This document shows positions 8,613 to 18,469 of a DNA stretch of 64,000 nucleotides, one piece after another. Where the stretch lies: assembly GCF_013001025.1 (NCBI RefSeq), contig NZ_CP053021.1, positions 496,001 through 560,000 on the forward strand. The letters run 5' to 3'. How positions within the stretch are numbered: position 1 is the first letter of the stretch; every line of letters starts with the position of its first letter. The notes beneath the pieces are model-generated. The model was not told where the DNA came from and ran no database searches. It saw nothing but the letters and a program-made list of their open reading frames with translations. Source of the DNA: Sphingobium yanoikuyae (lineage in GTDB: Bacteria; Pseudomonadota; Alphaproteobacteria; Sphingomonadales; Sphingomonadaceae). The position numbers and the translations under genes are program-made.

Positions 8613-9884
8613 TCAGGTGCGGCTGGTCCACCACAGGCCCGCCAGGCTGATGAGCGCGGCCGCCGACATATAGAGGCCGACGAGCGCGACGCCCTGCATC
8701 CCGATCAGCCAGGTCGCGACGATCGGCGCCAGCGCGCCGCCCAGGATGCCGCCCAGATTGAAGGCGAAGGACGCCCCGGTATAGCGCAGCTGGGTCGGGA
8801 AGAGGGCGGGCAGATAGGCGCCGAGTGGGCCGTAGATGAAGCCCATGACGAACAGAGCGAGGCTGAGCGCGACGAAGATCGGCAACAGCGCGGCGGTGCC
8901 GATCAGCGGGCCGAAGACGATGCCCATGACCAGCGTGCCGGCACAGCCCCAGGCGAGGACGCGGGTGGGGCTGCTCCTGTCCGACCACCAGCCGGCGATC
9001 ACGATGCTGAGCGCCATGAACATGATCGCGCCAAGCTGGATCGCGAGGAAGATTTCCCGGTCGATCTTGAGCGCGGTGGTGCCATAGCCCAGGGCAAAGG
9101 CGGTTGCGATATAATAGACGGCGAAGCAGGCGGCGCAGGCGAAGGTGCCGGCGATGGCCGCGCCCAGATGGGTCGAGAGCAGGGTGGCAAGCGGCACGGC
9201 CGGCGGCGGTGCTTCCTGTTGTGCGGCGGCAAATTCCGGCGTCTCGGTGAGCTTGAGGCGGACCCAGAGGCCCAGGATCACGAGGACCGAACTGCCCAGG
9301 AACGGCAGGCGCCAGCCCCAGGCAAAGAATTCCGCATCGGTCAGGAAGGCGCCGAGCAGCAGGAACAGGCCGTTGGCGGCGATGAAGCCGACCGGGGCGC
9401 CCAGCTGCGGGAACATGCCGAAGCGGGCGCGCCAGCCTTCGGGTGCATTTTCGACCGCCAGCAGCGCCGCGCCGCCCCATTCGCCGCCCAGGCCAAAGCC
9501 CTGGCCGAAACGCAGCACGCACAGGATCAGCGGCGCCCAGAAGCCGATCATGAGATAGGTCGGCAGGAAGCCGATCAGCAATGTACAGCCGCCCATCAGC
9601 ATCAGCGAGGTGACGAGCGTCGCCTTGCGCCCGATGCGGTCGCCATAATGGCCGAAGACGGCGGCGCCGAGAGGCCGGGCGAGGAAGGCGAGGGCGAGGC
9701 TGCCATAGGAGGCCATCAATTGCGCCGAGGGCGAGGAGGCCGGGAAGAAGAGCGAGGGGAAGATCAGGCTGGCGGCGGTGGCGTAGATGTAGAAGTCGTA
9801 AAATTCGACCGCCGTGCCGATGAGGCTCGCTGCCAGCACCCGCTTGTGCAGCCACATTGCGCTCATGCCGCTCGTCTGTTTCAC
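8613..9884 (-). CDS. MFS transporter, metabolite:H+ symporter (MHS) type
   Basis: 423-aa inner-membrane transporter with about 12 hydrophobic helices. The N-terminal EFYDFYIYATAASLIFPSLF and GHYGDRIGRK loop, with GFGLGGEWGGAAL later, are hallmarks of the MHS branch (ShiA, ProP, KgtP), which imports organic acids or osmolytes with protons. The precise substrate is unknown. The start at 9884 was kept; another Met at 9866 is possible. Palindromic repeats lie just upstream. Confidence 0.87.
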   Translation of the reverse strand: MKQTSGMSAMWLHKRVLAASLIGTAVEFYDFYIYATAASLIFPSLFFPASSPSAQLMASYGSLALAFLARPLGAAVFGHYGDRIGRKATLVTSLMLMGGCTLLIGFLPTYLMIGFWAPLILCVLRFGQGFGLGGEWGGAALLAVENAPEGWRARFGMFPQLGAPVGFIAANGLFLLLGAFLTDAEFFAWGWRLPFLGSSVLVILGLWVRLKLTETPEFAAAQQEAPPPAVPLATLLSTHLGAAIAGTFACAACFAVYYIATAFALGYGTTALKIDREIFLAIQLGAIMFMALSIVIAGWWSDRSSPTRVLAWGCAGTLVMGIVFGPLIGTAALLPIFVALSLALFVMGFIYGPLGAYLPALFPTQLRYTGASFAFNLGGILGGALAPIVATWLIGMQGVALVGLYMSAAALISLAGLWWTSRT

Positions 9885-9904
9885 GTCTTCTCGCCCCCTT
9901 TGGC

Positions 9905-9983
9905 GTCATGCCAGCGAAGGCTGGCATCTCTCTTCTTCAACATGTCTGAAGAAAAATGAGATCCCAGCCTTCGCTGGGATGAC
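9905..9983. repeat. Pair of short palindromic repeats between trmH-like gene and MFS gene
   Basis: Two palindromes: arms TGCCAGC/GCTGGCA at 9909-9926 with GTCA to the left, and arms ATCCCAGC/GCTGGGAT at 9961-9980 followed by GAC. They face each other and the centre also pairs (TTCTTCA with TGAAGAA). Copies of the same style occur at 24428 and 25023. They could act as the terminator of the methyltransferase gene. Confidence 0.7.
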
Positions 9984-9984
9984 G

Positions 9985-10785
9985 TTATGATGTCTTTCGT
10001 TTCTGGTTCAGCAGCTCATAGGCCATGACCGCCGTTGCGACTGCGGCGTTGAGGCTGTCGGCCTTGCCCAGCATCGGCATCTTCACCAGCTGGTCGCATT
10101 CGGCTTCGTAGCTTTCGGGCAGGCCCTGCGCCTCATTGCCGACCAGCAGGAAGCTGGGGCTCTGATAATTGGGCTCCTGATAATCCTGGGTCGCTTTCAG
10201 GCTGGTGCCGATCAGTTCGCCCGGCCCCTGGCGCAGCCAGTGCATGAATTCGCCCCAGCGTGCCTGGGTGATCGACTGGGTGAACAAGGCGCCCATGCTG
10301 GCGCGCACCGATTCGACCGAGAAGGGGTCGACGCAATCGTCGATCAGGATGAGGCCGCCGGCACCGACCGCGTCGCCGGTGCGCAATATGGTGCCGAGAT
10401 TGCCGGGGTCGCGCAGCGACTGGGCGACGATCCAGATGTCGGCGGTGCTGCGATCGAGCTTCTCCAGCGGGGTCAGCCGGTCGCGATAGACGCCGACCAC
10501 GGCCTGGGCATTATCCTTGCCGCTGATCTTGGACAGAATATCGGGCGTGGTTTCGATCACGTCGCCGCCGTCCGCCTCGATCGCGTCGATCAGGTCGAGC
10601 GCGAGCGGGTGGGTGGAGCCAGCATGGAAGAGCATTTCGGGCAGCACGCCTTCCTCGCGCGCTTCGGTCAGGATGCGCAGCCCTTCGGCCAGGAACAGCC
10701 CTTCGGCCTTGCGATATTTCTTTTCCCGCAGCGAGCGCACGCGCTTGACCAGCGGGTTGGAAAAACCGGTGATTTCGCGTGCCAC
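9985..10785 (-). CDS. TrmH/SpoU-family RNA 2'-O-methyltransferase
   Basis: 266-aa SPOUT-class enzyme that methylates ribose 2'-OH of rRNA or tRNA with S-adenosylmethionine. It has an N-terminal substrate-binding domain (ITGFSNPLVKRVRSLREKKY), motif 1 in RDPGNLGTILRTGDAVGA, motif 2 in LLVGNEAQGLPE and motif 3 in KADSLNAAVATAVMAYEL. It resembles RlmB/TsnR-type proteins; the target nucleotide cannot be assigned. It seems to be transcribed alone. Confidence 0.9.
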   Translation of the reverse strand: MAREITGFSNPLVKRVRSLREKKYRKAEGLFLAEGLRILTEAREEGVLPEMLFHAGSTHPLALDLIDAIEADGGDVIETTPDILSKISGKDNAQAVVGVYRDRLTPLEKLDRSTADIWIVAQSLRDPGNLGTILRTGDAVGAGGLILIDDCVDPFSVESVRASMGALFTQSITQARWGEFMHWLRQGPGELIGTSLKATQDYQEPNYQSPSFLLVGNEAQGLPESYEAECDQLVKMPMLGKADSLNAAVATAVMAYELLNQKRKTS

Positions 10786-10873
10786 GTTCTGCGTCCTGCC
10801 TTCTGGTCCGCGACCAGTGCGGACGAAGCGGCCTCTCTATCGAGGGAATGGGAAAAAGGACAGCCTTTCGGTG

Positions 10874-11869
10874 TCAGTCGGGCTGGGCGGCGTCCGTTTT
10901 CGCGATGGCCACGCGATTGCGGCCGCCATGCTTGGCGGCATAGAGGGCGACATCGGCGGCGGCGATCCAGGCGTCGCTGCTGATCCGGTCGGGCCCGATC
11001 TCGGCGATGCCGAAGCTGGCGGTGACGCGCAGCGGCGGGATATGGGCGATTTCCAGCGCGGCGATGGCATCGCAGAAACGCTGGGCGGCAGCCCCGGCCT
11101 GCGCTGCATTGCTTTCGGGGAGCAGCACGCCGAACTCTTCCCCGCCAAGCCGGCCCAATATGTCGTTCGGGCGCTTGGTCCGGTCGCAACAGGCGGCGAC
11201 CTCGCGGATCACGACATCGCCGGCGGGGTGGCCGTGGGTGTCATTGACCCGCTTGAAATGGTCGATGTCGAACAGCAGCAGGCTGGCCGGACGCGCATAG
11301 CGGCGGAAGAGGGCGATATGCTTGTCCATTTCCGCCACGAAGGCGCGGCGGGTGAGGGCGCCGCTCAGATGGTCGCGCTCGGCGATGCGGCGCAGTTCCA
11401 GTTGCTCCACCACCAGAGCGCCGAGATTTTCGAGGATGGCGATCTGGCCGGGATCAAATTCGCGCGGCACGGTATCGATCGCGCAGAGGGTGCCGACATT
11501 ATAGCCGTCGGGCGTCGCCAGCGGGACGCCGGCATAGCTGCGGATGTTGGGATCGCCGGTGACCAGCGGATTGCTGCTGAAGCGTTGGTCGGAACAGGCA
11601 TCGGGGACGACCAGCGGCATACGGTCGCGGATGGTGTGGTTGCAGAAGGCGATGTCGCGCGGGGTTTCGGTCGCGTCGATGCCGGTGCGCGACTTGAACC
11701 ATTGGCGATCGCCGTCGATCAGCGACACGACCGACATCGGCACACCCAGGATCGACCGGACAAGCTGGGTGATGCGATCAAAGGCAGGCTCGGGCGGCGT
11801 GTCGAGAATTTCGTAGCGCCCGAGCGCGGCCAGGCGGGCGGCTTCGTCGTTCAATTTCGTGTCGAGCAT
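10874..11869 (-). CDS. Diguanylate cyclase with N-terminal GAF domain
   Basis: 331 aa. Residues ~1-155 form a GAF domain (ILDTPPEPAFDRIT; FCNHTIRD; YAGVPLATPDGYNVGTLCAID), a small-molecule or redox sensor. Residues ~165-325 are a GGDEF domain making cyclic di-GMP from two GTP. The active site reads GGEEF near residue 242, a functional variant, and the inhibitory site RPND sits five residues before it, so product inhibition is expected. No membrane segments, hence a cytoplasmic sensor. The signal is unknown. Confidence 0.92.
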   Translation of the reverse strand: MLDTKLNDEAARLAALGRYEILDTPPEPAFDRITQLVRSILGVPMSVVSLIDGDRQWFKSRTGIDATETPRDIAFCNHTIRDRMPLVVPDACSDQRFSSNPLVTGDPNIRSYAGVPLATPDGYNVGTLCAIDTVPREFDPGQIAILENLGALVVEQLELRRIAERDHLSGALTRRAFVAEMDKHIALFRRYARPASLLLFDIDHFKRVNDTHGHPAGDVVIREVAACCDRTKRPNDILGRLGGEEFGVLLPESNAAQAGAAAQRFCDAIAALEIAHIPPLRVTASFGIAEIGPDRISSDAWIAAADVALYAAKHGGRNRVAIAKTDAAQPD

Positions 11870-12006
11870 GGCGCCTATCCACTTGAACCGGTGGCGAATG
11901 CTGCCTCCCGATCAGCGGTCGCCCTATATCGCAAGATGGGGCGGCGGGGCCGTGACGTCAATGTCGGGATGGGAACCCGTCGCGGCAACGCGGCCGCTGG
12001 TCGCGC

Positions 12007-12279
12007 CTATTCCTCGCCGAACTTGTCTTCGACCAGGGCGACGAGCTGGTGCAGGCTGTCATGCGCGTCGGGACCGGCAGCGCTGATGGTGATGCTGTCG
12101 CCCATGGCGGCGCCGAGCATCATCAGGCCCATGATCGATGTGCCGGTGACTTCGCTGCCATCCTTGCTGACGGTGATCTGGGCGGGCAGGCCGCTGGCCA
12201 GGGTCACGAATTTCGCGCTGGCGCGGGCATGGAGGCCGCGCTTGTTGCTGATCCTGACTTCCCGGCTGATATCATTCAT
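12007..12279 (-). CDS. ptsH: HPr phosphocarrier protein
   Basis: 90-aa phosphocarrier of the regulatory PTS. The phosphorylated histidine is in KRGLHARASAKFV (His17), and a serine in GTSIMGLMMLG occupies the position phosphorylated by HPr kinase. HPr passes phosphate from EI to EIIA; no sugar permease is nearby, so the system is regulatory. The ATG overlaps the stop of the EIIA gene by 4 bp. It is last in the chvI-chvG-hprK-rapZ-EIIA-HPr run. Confidence 0.93.
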   Translation of the reverse strand: MNDISREVRISNKRGLHARASAKFVTLASGLPAQITVSKDGSEVTGTSIMGLMMLGAAMGDSITISAAGPDAHDSLHQLVALVEDKFGEE

Positions 12280-12680
12280 GAGGTGCTGCCCAGCAATTCC
12301 GATGCGACGCTGATATATTTCTGGCCTGCTTCGCGGGCGGCGGCGACGGCGGCGCGCACGTCCATCACCTTGCGGGCGCTTTCCAGGCGGATGAGCATGG
12401 GCAGGTTGATGCCCGCGATCACCTCGATCTCGCCGGCCTTGAGCAGCGAGATGGCGAGGTTGGAGGGGGTGCCACCGAACAGGTCGGTCAGCAGGATGAC
12501 GCCGGCGCCGTCATTGACGCGCGCGACCGCTGCCGCGATGTCCGCGCGGCGCAATTCCATGTCATCTTCCGGCCCGATGCAGATCGTTTCGATCTGCTGT
12601 TGCGGTCCCACGACATGTTCCATGGCCACGACGAATTCCGTCGCAAGCGACCCATGGGTGACGAGTACGAGTCCGATCAT
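12276..12680 (-). CDS. PTS EIIA component, mannose/fructose family
   Basis: 134-aa EIIA of the mannose-type fold. The N-terminal MIGLVLVTHGSLA carries the phosphorylated His at residue 9; LLTDLFGGTPSNLA is the other family signature. In alphaproteobacteria this EIIA (EIIA-Man, ManX/PtsM) lacks transport partners and acts as a signalling protein. The open frame continues upstream to 12836, but the ATG at 12680 starts the protein at the conserved first strand and lies 22 bp after the rapZ stop. Confidence 0.9.
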   Translation of the reverse strand: MIGLVLVTHGSLATEFVVAMEHVVGPQQQIETICIGPEDDMELRRADIAAAVARVNDGAGVILLTDLFGGTPSNLAISLLKAGEIEVIAGINLPMLIRLESARKVMDVRAAVAAAREAGQKYISVASELLGSTS

Positions 12681-12702
12681 CTGCTTCCGCGGCCCACCTT
12701 TG

Positions 12703-13641
12703 TCATGATATTGCTTTCGGGCCTCCCGGTCTGCGCTTCTCCAGACTGTCCTGGGGCGCTGATTCCATATTGCGGTGCGAGACGGTGGGCGAAAAGCCCG
12801 CATCTTGCAAGTATCTAGCGACATGTTCGGCGACATGGACCGAGCGATGGCGCCCGCCGGTGCAGCCGAAAGCCACGGTAATATAGGTTTTGCCGGCTTC
12901 GGCGTAGCGCGGCAGCAGGGTCGTCAGCAGATCCTGGATCTTGCCCAGCGCCTCCTGATAGGCAGGGTCGGCCTGGATATAGGCGGCGACATCTGCGTCT
13001 AGGCCAGTCTTGGGACGCAAATCCTCGTCCCAGAAGGGGTTACGCAGGAAGCGCATGTCGAACATCAGGTCGACATTGCGCGGCACGCCGCGCGAATAGC
13101 CGAAGGAGAGGATGGTCAGCACCGGATCGGAGAGCTGTTCGCGGGCGAAGCGGGCGCGCATTTCCTGCTGCAGCGCATTGGTCGACAGGCTGGTGGTGTC
13201 GATCAGCTGGGCCGACCAGCGGCGCAGCGGTTCGGTCAGTTCGCGTTCGCGGGCGATGCCGTCGGCGGCCGGGCGATCCTGCGCCAGCGGGTGGCGGCGA
13301 CGGGTTTCGGCATAGCGGCGTTCCAGCTCGGCGCCCGAGCAGTCGAGGAACAATGTCTCGATATCATGGCCATGGCGTTCGCGCAGCGCCTTGATCCGCT
13401 GGACGATGGCATTGGCGTCGAAGCCGCGGGTGCGTGCGTCGATGCCGAGCGCCAGCGGCCGGTCATCCTCGCCGCCATGACCGGCGGGCAGGGGCGTGTC
13501 GAGCAGGCGGTCGAGCAGCACCAGCGGCAGATTGTCCACCACTTCCCAGCCCATATCCTCCAGCGTCTTGAGCGCCGTGGTCTTGCCGGCGCCCGACAGG
13601 CCGGAGACGAGCAGGATGGTCTTGGGCGCGCTATCGCTCAT
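12703..13641 (-). CDS. rapZ: RapZ-family nucleotide-binding protein (YvcJ/YhbJ)
   Basis: 312-aa P-loop protein. The Walker A motif GLSGAGKT is at residues 14-21, followed by DMGWEVVDNLPLVLLD. The C-terminal half contains the signature FGYSRGVPRNVDLMFDMRFLRNP and ends near the metal/RNA-binding GCTGGRHRSV motif. E. coli RapZ controls glmZ sRNA decay; in alphaproteobacteria the gene sits with hprK and PTS genes and its role there is less clear. ATG overlaps the hprK stop by 4 bp. Confidence 0.94.
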   Translation of the reverse strand: MSDSAPKTILLVSGLSGAGKTTALKTLEDMGWEVVDNLPLVLLDRLLDTPLPAGHGGEDDRPLALGIDARTRGFDANAIVQRIKALRERHGHDIETLFLDCSGAELERRYAETRRRHPLAQDRPAADGIARERELTEPLRRWSAQLIDTTSLSTNALQQEMRARFAREQLSDPVLTILSFGYSRGVPRNVDLMFDMRFLRNPFWDEDLRPKTGLDADVAAYIQADPAYQEALGKIQDLLTTLLPRYAEAGKTYITVAFGCTGGRHRSVHVAEHVARYLQDAGFSPTVSHRNMESAPQDSLEKRRPGGPKAIS

Positions 13642-14072
13642 GTCTTGCCCAGGGCCTTGAGCGCGAGTTCGACCTTGATCGGGGCGGACGCCTCATGCGC
13701 GACGACGGCGACCAGCGGAATTTCGACTCCGGCGATGGTGCGGGTGGCGGCGTGCATCGGCATGCGTTCGACCGTTTCGGCCAGATCGACGATCAGCGCG
13801 ACCGGCGAATCGCCGACATGCGGCACGGGCACGATCCCGATGCCGCGCACTTCCATCTTGCCGCTGATGGTTTCGGGGGCGGTGGCGATCAGCCGGCCGT
13901 CGACCCGCTTGAGCAGGGTATAATCGTCGGAAACCAGCGTTGCGCCGCGATCGATCAGGCGCAGGGCAAGATCGGACTTGCCCATGCCGCTGGCGCCATA
14001 GAGCAGCACCGAGCGTCCCTCGATCGCGACGGTCGTTGCGTGAAGCGTCTCTGATGAAAGTGCCCGCACCAT
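13638..14072 (-). CDS. hprK: HPr kinase/phosphorylase, short alphaproteobacterial type
   Basis: 144-aa enzyme that phosphorylates or dephosphorylates the regulatory serine of HPr. It consists only of the catalytic domain: Walker A GASGMGKS at residues 26-33, then DLALRLIDRGATLVSDD and a K-loop region around GKMEVRGIGIVPVP. Gram-positive HprK is about 310 aa, so the N-terminal domain is absent, as usual in alphaproteobacteria. The ATG at 14072 has an AGGGG ribosome site; an upstream in-frame ATG at 14144 is less likely. Confidence 0.92.
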   Translation of the reverse strand: MVRALSSETLHATTVAIEGRSVLLYGASGMGKSDLALRLIDRGATLVSDDYTLLKRVDGRLIATAPETISGKMEVRGIGIVPVPHVGDSPVALIVDLAETVERMPMHAATRTIAGVEIPLVAVVAHEASAPIKVELALKALGKT

Positions 14073-14189
14073 GTTCCCCTGCCTTCCTGCTTCTAGCCCC
14101 AGTTCGCCGCGTTGGAAATCGAATTGCGTCGATTCACGCGACATCGCAGCGGAGTATTGTGGCCAGCAGGAATGAACAGCTTATTGCTT

Positions 14190-15785
14190 TCATTCGGACA
14201 TTATGCCGGGGTCGCGTTCCACGGCCATGGGCAGGCGGACGATGAAGCGGGCGCCGCTCTGCATGTCCTCGCGATCGGCGATGCTGATCTTGCCCTGATG
14301 CCCCTCGACGATCGAGCGGGCGATGGCGAGGCCGAGACCCGAATGCTTGCCGAACGCCTCACCTTCCGGGCGGACGCTGTGGAAACGACGGAAGACATGC
14401 TCGCGCTCGCCCTCGGGCACGCCGGGGCCTTCATCCTCGACGCTGACCAGCACTTCATTGTCGGCGACGGTGGCGATGATCTGGACCAGCCCGTCGTCGG
14501 GCGAGAAGGAGATGGCATTGTCGATCAGATTGTCGAGCACGCGCACGATCCGCTGTTCCTCGCCCAAAACGACGGCGACCTCCTTGCGCGGGCGGGCAAA
14601 GGCGAGGCGGATGCCGCGTGGCACGCCGCGTGCTTCGCGGGCGAGGACCATGCGCTCAATCAGCAGGCCAAGGTCGATCGGCTCGAACCGGGTGCGGGAC
14701 AATTGGGCGTCGATGCGGGAGGCTTCGGCGATGTCGGTGACGAGCCGGTCGAGCCGGCGGACATCATCCTGTGCGATTGCCATCAACTGGTCGCGCAGGT
14801 CCGGCCGGTCCACCCGTTCGAGCGAATCGAGCGCGGATCGAAGCGAGGCGATCGGGTTCTTGAGTTCATGGCTGACGTCGGCGGCGAAGGCATCGGTCGC
14901 GTCGATCCGCTGGCGCAGCGCATGGCTCATGTCAGACAGGGCGCGGGCGAGCATGCCGATCTCGTCGCGTCGCTCGGGCAGGCGAGGCACGGTGACCTCC
15001 CGCGCGCGGCCGAGGCGAACGCGCACGGCGGCACGGGCCAGGCGCTGGAGCGGCTGGACGATGGTGCGGGCGAGGAACAGCGACAGCAGCACGGAGGCGA
15101 GGACGGCGGCAGCCAGCACGATGCCCAGGCGCAGCCGTTCGGCGCGGACGATGCGGGTGATATCGCGCGCATTTTCGGTCGCGAGCAGGCCCGAACCGTC
15201 GCGCACGGCGACGGCGGCCGAGATCATGAAGGTGCGATCGGGCGCGTAGCGGTTCATCGCCTGGGGCTGGCGCGTCTTGGCGGCCAGCACCAGTTCGGGC
15301 CAGGCGCTGGCGCGATCGACGGCGGGTTCCTCGAAATTGGGCGGGCGATCGGCGGAGACGACGCGGTCGACCGCCTTGTCGAGGAAGCGGGCGACATGGC
15401 GCTGCCATTCCTCTTCCGAGGGCAGGCGCAGCCGATAGCGCGGCGCATCCATGGCGAAGCTGTCGGCCATCAGATTGCCGGCCGCGTCATAGCGGCGCAC
15501 CCGGTCGCCGGTCTGGCGCGCATAGGCGGCGATCAGCGCATTCTGCCGGTCGGCAGGCGCATTTTCCAGGCCAATGGCTAGCAGCTTCAGCTCGCGCGCC
15601 GACTGTTCCAGCCGATCGTCGACGATCCGCGTGCGATAGCTGTCCAGATAGAAGAAGCCGCCCGCCAGCAGGGCGAGCGCGAAGACATTGACCGCCAGGA
15701 TGCGCGGGGTGAGGCTCAGTCGCCCCGACCAGCGCACCGCGAGCGGCGCGTCCTCATTCTTCGGAGAAGCGGTATCCGGCGCCAT
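14190..15785 (-). CDS. chvG: ChvG/ExoS-like membrane sensor histidine kinase
   Basis: 531-aa inner-membrane sensor. A helix lies at about residues 29-47, followed by a periplasmic sensor region to ~residue 215, a second helix, then HAMP. The HisKA box [15 protein letters not shown] has its phosphorylated His near residue 306, and the ATPase domain shows [24 protein letters not shown] and [12 protein letters not shown]. In Agrobacterium and Sinorhizobium ChvG senses acidity and envelope state and phosphorylates ChvI. Its first 32 bp overlap the chvI 3' end. Confidence 0.93.
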   Translation of the reverse strand: MAPDTASPKNEDAPLAVRWSGRLSLTPRILAVNVFALALLAGGFFYLDSYRTRIVDDRLEQSARELKLLAIGLENAPADRQNALIAAYARQTGDRVRRYDAAGNLMADSFAMDAPRYRLRLPSEEEWQRHVARFLDKAVDRVVSADRPPNFEEPAVDRASAWPELVLAAKTRQPQAMNRYAPDRTFMISAAVAVRDGSGLLATENARDITRIVRAERLRLGIVLAAAVLASVLLSLFLARTIVQPLQRLARAAVRVRLGRAREVTVPRLPERRDEIGMLARALSDMSHALRQRIDATDAFAADVSHELKNPIASLRSALDSLERVDRPDLRDQLMAIAQDDVRRLDRLVTDIAEASRIDAQLSRTRFEPIDLGLLIERMVLAREARGVPRGIRLAFARPRKEVAVVLGEEQRIVRVLDNLIDNAISFSPDDGLVQIIATVADNEVLVSVEDEGPGVPEGEREHVFRRFHSVRPEGEAFGKHSGLGLAIARSIVEGHQGKISIADREDMQSGARFIVRLPMAVERDPGIMSE

Positions 15786-16458
15786 AGAGCGTGTCGATTG
15801 CGTTGAAGTCAGGGTCTACCTCTCGGAATTTGCGACGCAGCCGCTTGATATGGCTGTCGATCGTGCGGTCGTCGACATAGACGTCGTCCTGATAGGCGGC
15901 GTCCATGAGCTGGTTGCGGTTCTTCACCACGCCGGGCCGTGCAGCAAGGGTTTCCAGGATCAGGAACTCGGTGACGGTCAGCGTCACATCCTTGCCGTCC
16001 CATTTCACCCGGTGGCGGGGCGGGTCCATCTCCAGCCGGCCGCGTACGATCGGATCGGACGGCGGCTCATCGGCGGCTTCGGGCGTGCGGCTGATCTCCG
16101 CGCGGCGCAGGATGGCGCGGATGCGCGCGATCAGCAGCCGCTGCGAGAAGGGCTTGGAGATATAATCGTCCGCGCCCATGGCCAGGCCCAGCGCCTCGTC
16201 CAGCTCGTCCGCCTTGGAGGTCAGGAAGATGACCGGCATCTGGCTCTTTTCGCGCAGGCGGCGCAGCAGTTCCAGCCCGTCCATCTGCGGCATCTTGATG
16301 TCGAACACGCCAAGGTCGGCCGGATTGTCGGTCAGCGCCTTCAGCGCGGCTTCCGGGTCGGTGTAGATGCGCGTGACGAACCCTTCGGTCTGCAGCGCGA
16401 TCGACACCGACGTCAGGATATTCTTGTCATCATCCACCAGCGCGATGGTTGCGGTCAT
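15754..16458 (-). CDS. chvI: ChvI-like OmpR-family response regulator
   Basis: 234-aa regulator. The receiver domain begins [13 protein letters not shown] with the acidic pocket, and the phosphorylated Asp is in [10 protein letters not shown]. The C-terminal winged-helix DNA-binding domain includes [20 protein letters not shown]. The frame is open to 16530, but the ATG at 16458 gives the family start. First gene of the chvI-chvG-hprK-rapZ-EIIA-HPr run and divergent from pckA, the arrangement also known in rhizobia. Confidence 0.94.
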   Translation of the reverse strand: MTATIALVDDDKNILTSVSIALQTEGFVTRIYTDPEAALKALTDNPADLGVFDIKMPQMDGLELLRRLREKSQMPVIFLTSKADELDEALGLAMGADDYISKPFSQRLLIARIRAILRRAEISRTPEAADEPPSDPIVRGRLEMDPPRHRVKWDGKDVTLTVTEFLILETLAARPGVVKNRNQLMDAAYQDDVYVDDRTIDSHIKRLRRKFREVDPDFNAIDTLYGAGYRFSEE

Positions 16459-16742
16459 GCTGCGTCCCGGAACGTCATGATAAAATGGGTGAAGGCATCC
16501 AGCGTTAGACGATGGCCGCCGGGCCTGCAAGGAAGGGGCGTTGCAATTGTTGCTGCGACCCGTGCGTCGTTTTTCGGGACGGGCTGTGGTTCGCCCCTAT
16601 TTGACGGCCGTGGCGCAAAGCCCTATGCCGGTAGGGCTTGAAGGGGAGGATGTCCGCGCGACAAGGATCGCGGCGCTCCCGGACGGGCCGGTCGCATAAA
16701 AAGACAAGCGACTAAGGGACTTTTTACATCAGGAGCTAAGGC
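16459..16742. promoter_or_regulatory. Divergent chvI-pckA regulatory region with hairpin
   Basis: 284 bp between two divergent starts. A perfect 8-bp inverted repeat AAGCCCTA/TAGGGCTT with a 6-nt loop lies at 16618-16639, about 100 bp before pckA. AGGAG at 16731-16735 is the pckA ribosome site. Promoters must lie here, but I cannot pick a clear -35/-10 pair. ChvI is a plausible regulator of pckA by location. Confidence 0.5.
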
Positions 16743-18344
16743 GTGCAGGCCAAATCCTCAATCACCCTGGTCGACCAGGGCATCTCCACCCATGCCACCC
16801 AGTTTTGGAACCTCGGCACCGCGCCGCTGGTCGAGGCCGCGCTTGCCAATGGCGAGGGCATTTTGGCCAAGGACGGCCCGCTGGTCGTCAAGACCGGCAA
16901 GCATACCGGCCGCAGCGCCAGCGACAAGTTCATTGTCCAGGATGCCGAGACCCAGGACACCGTCTGGTGGGGCAAGACCAATGTGCCGATGACGCCGGCG
17001 CATTTCGCCGCGCTGAAGGAGGATTTCTTCAAGGCGCTGGGCGAGAAGGACAAGCTCTATGTCGCCGACCTCTATGGCGGGTCGCAGCCCGAATATCGGG
17101 TCAATGTGCGCGTCATCAACGAGTTCGCCTGGCATAATCTGTTCATCCGCACCCTGCTGGTGCGGCCCGAGGCGGCGGCGCTGGTCGACTTCGCGCCGGA
17201 ATATACCATCATCGACCTGCCGACCTTCGTCGCCGATCCGGCGCGCCATGGCTGCCGCAGCGAGACGGTGATCGCGGTCAACTTCACCGAGAAGCTGATC
17301 CTGATCGGCGGCACCCGCTATGCCGGCGAAATGAAGAAGTCGGTGTTCGGCATCCTCAATTATCTGCTGCCGACCAAGGGCGTGATGCCGATGCACTGTT
17401 CGGCCAATATCGGCCCGAATGGCGACACGGCCGTCTTCTTCGGCCTGAGCGGCACCGGCAAGACGACGCTGTCGGCGGATGCCAGCCGCACCCTGATCGG
17501 CGATGACGAGCATGGCTGGTCGGACCAGGCGGTCTTCAATTTCGAGGGCGGCTGCTATGCCAAGATGATCAACCTGTCGGCCGAGGCCGAGCCGGAAATC
17601 TTCGCCACCACCAAGCGGTTCGGCACGGTGCTGGAAAATGTCGTGATCGACGAGGAAAGCCGCGAGATCGACCTGGACGACAATAGCCTGGCCGAAAATA
17701 GCCGCGGTTCCTACCCGATCGACTTCATCCCGAACACGTCGGAGAAGAATCTGGGGCCGGTGCCCAAGAACATCATCTTCCTGACCGCCGACGCCTATGG
17801 CGTGCTGCCGCCGATCGCGCGGCTGACCCCGGAACAGGCGATGTATCACTTCCTGTCCGGTTACACCGCGCGCGTCGCGGGCACCGAGATCGGCGTGACC
17901 GAGCCGACCGCCACCTTCTCGACCTGCTTCGGCGCCCCCTTCATGCCGCGCCACCCCAGCGTCTATGGCAATCTGCTGAAAGAGCGGATCAACAAGGGCG
18001 GCGTCACCTGCTGGCTGGTCAACACCGGCTGGGCCGGAGGCAAGGCGACCATGCCGGGGATCAAGCGCATGCCGATCAAGGTGACGCGCGCGCTGCTCAA
18101 CGCCGCGCTCGACGGCAGCCTGAACAGCGCCGAATTCCGCACCGATCCCAATTTCGGGTTCGAGGTGCCGGTGGCGGTGAATGGCGTCGACAGCCAGATC
18201 CTCGACCCGCGCGCGATGTGGGCGGATAAGGACGGCTATGACGCGACCGCGGCGACGCTGGTGAAGGCCTTTGTCGACAATTTCGCCCAGTTCGAGGAGC
18301 ATGTCGACGATGGCGTGCGCAGCGCGGCGCTGACGGCCGCCTGA
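16743..18344 (+). CDS. pckA: Phosphoenolpyruvate carboxykinase (ATP)
   Basis: 533 aa, cytoplasmic. It converts oxaloacetate and ATP to phosphoenolpyruvate, CO2 and ADP, the entry to gluconeogenesis. The ATP-binding P-loop [14 protein letters not shown] lies near residues 235-245, and [18 protein letters not shown] and NTGWAGG are family signatures. Start is GTG at 16743 with AGGAGCTAAG before it. It faces the ChvGI/PTS cluster, whose products sense carbon status and acidity. A terminator follows. Confidence 0.97.
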   Translation: MQAKSSITLVDQGISTHATQFWNLGTAPLVEAALANGEGILAKDGPLVVKTGKHTGRSASDKFIVQDAETQDTVWWGKTNVPMTPAHFAALKEDFFKALGEKDKLYVADLYGGSQPEYRVNVRVINEFAWHNLFIRTLLVRPEAAALVDFAPEYTIIDLPTFVADPARHGCRSETVIAVNFTEKLILIGGTRYAGEMKKSVFGILNYLLPTKGVMPMHCSANIGPNGDTAVFFGLSGTGKTTLSADASRTLIGDDEHGWSDQAVFNFEGGCYAKMINLSAEAEPEIFATTKRFGTVLENVVIDEESREIDLDDNSLAENSRGSYPIDFIPNTSEKNLGPVPKNIIFLTADAYGVLPPIARLTPEQAMYHFLSGYTARVAGTEIGVTEPTATFSTCFGAPFMPRHPSVYGNLLKERINKGGVTCWLVNTGWAGGKATMPGIKRMPIKVTRALLNAALDGSLNSAEFRTDPNFGFEVPVAVNGVDSQILDPRAMWADKDGYDATAATLVKAFVDNFAQFEEHVDDGVRSAALTAA

Positions 18345-18381
18345 ATGGGCGCCTGATCGGACGCAGCAGTGTAGTGAAGGG

Positions 18382-18414
18382 GCCGGGGCGGAAACGCTCC
18401 GGCTCTTTTGCTTT
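18382..18414 (+). terminator. Terminator after pckA
   Basis: Stem GCCGGGGCG/CGCTCCGGC (one G-U) with a GAAA loop, followed by TCTTTTGCTTTT. Confidence 0.8.
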
Positions 18415-18469
18415 TGGCGGGAGCGCGGCGGTGCTATGCTGACCGCCTATCATGGCAGCGGAGATTAGC

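Noticed and set aside
14112-15581. 489-codon plus-strand frame opposite chvG
   Set aside because: Full shadow of chvG, with Gly/Asp/Ala-rich nonsense composition typical of the complementary frame.
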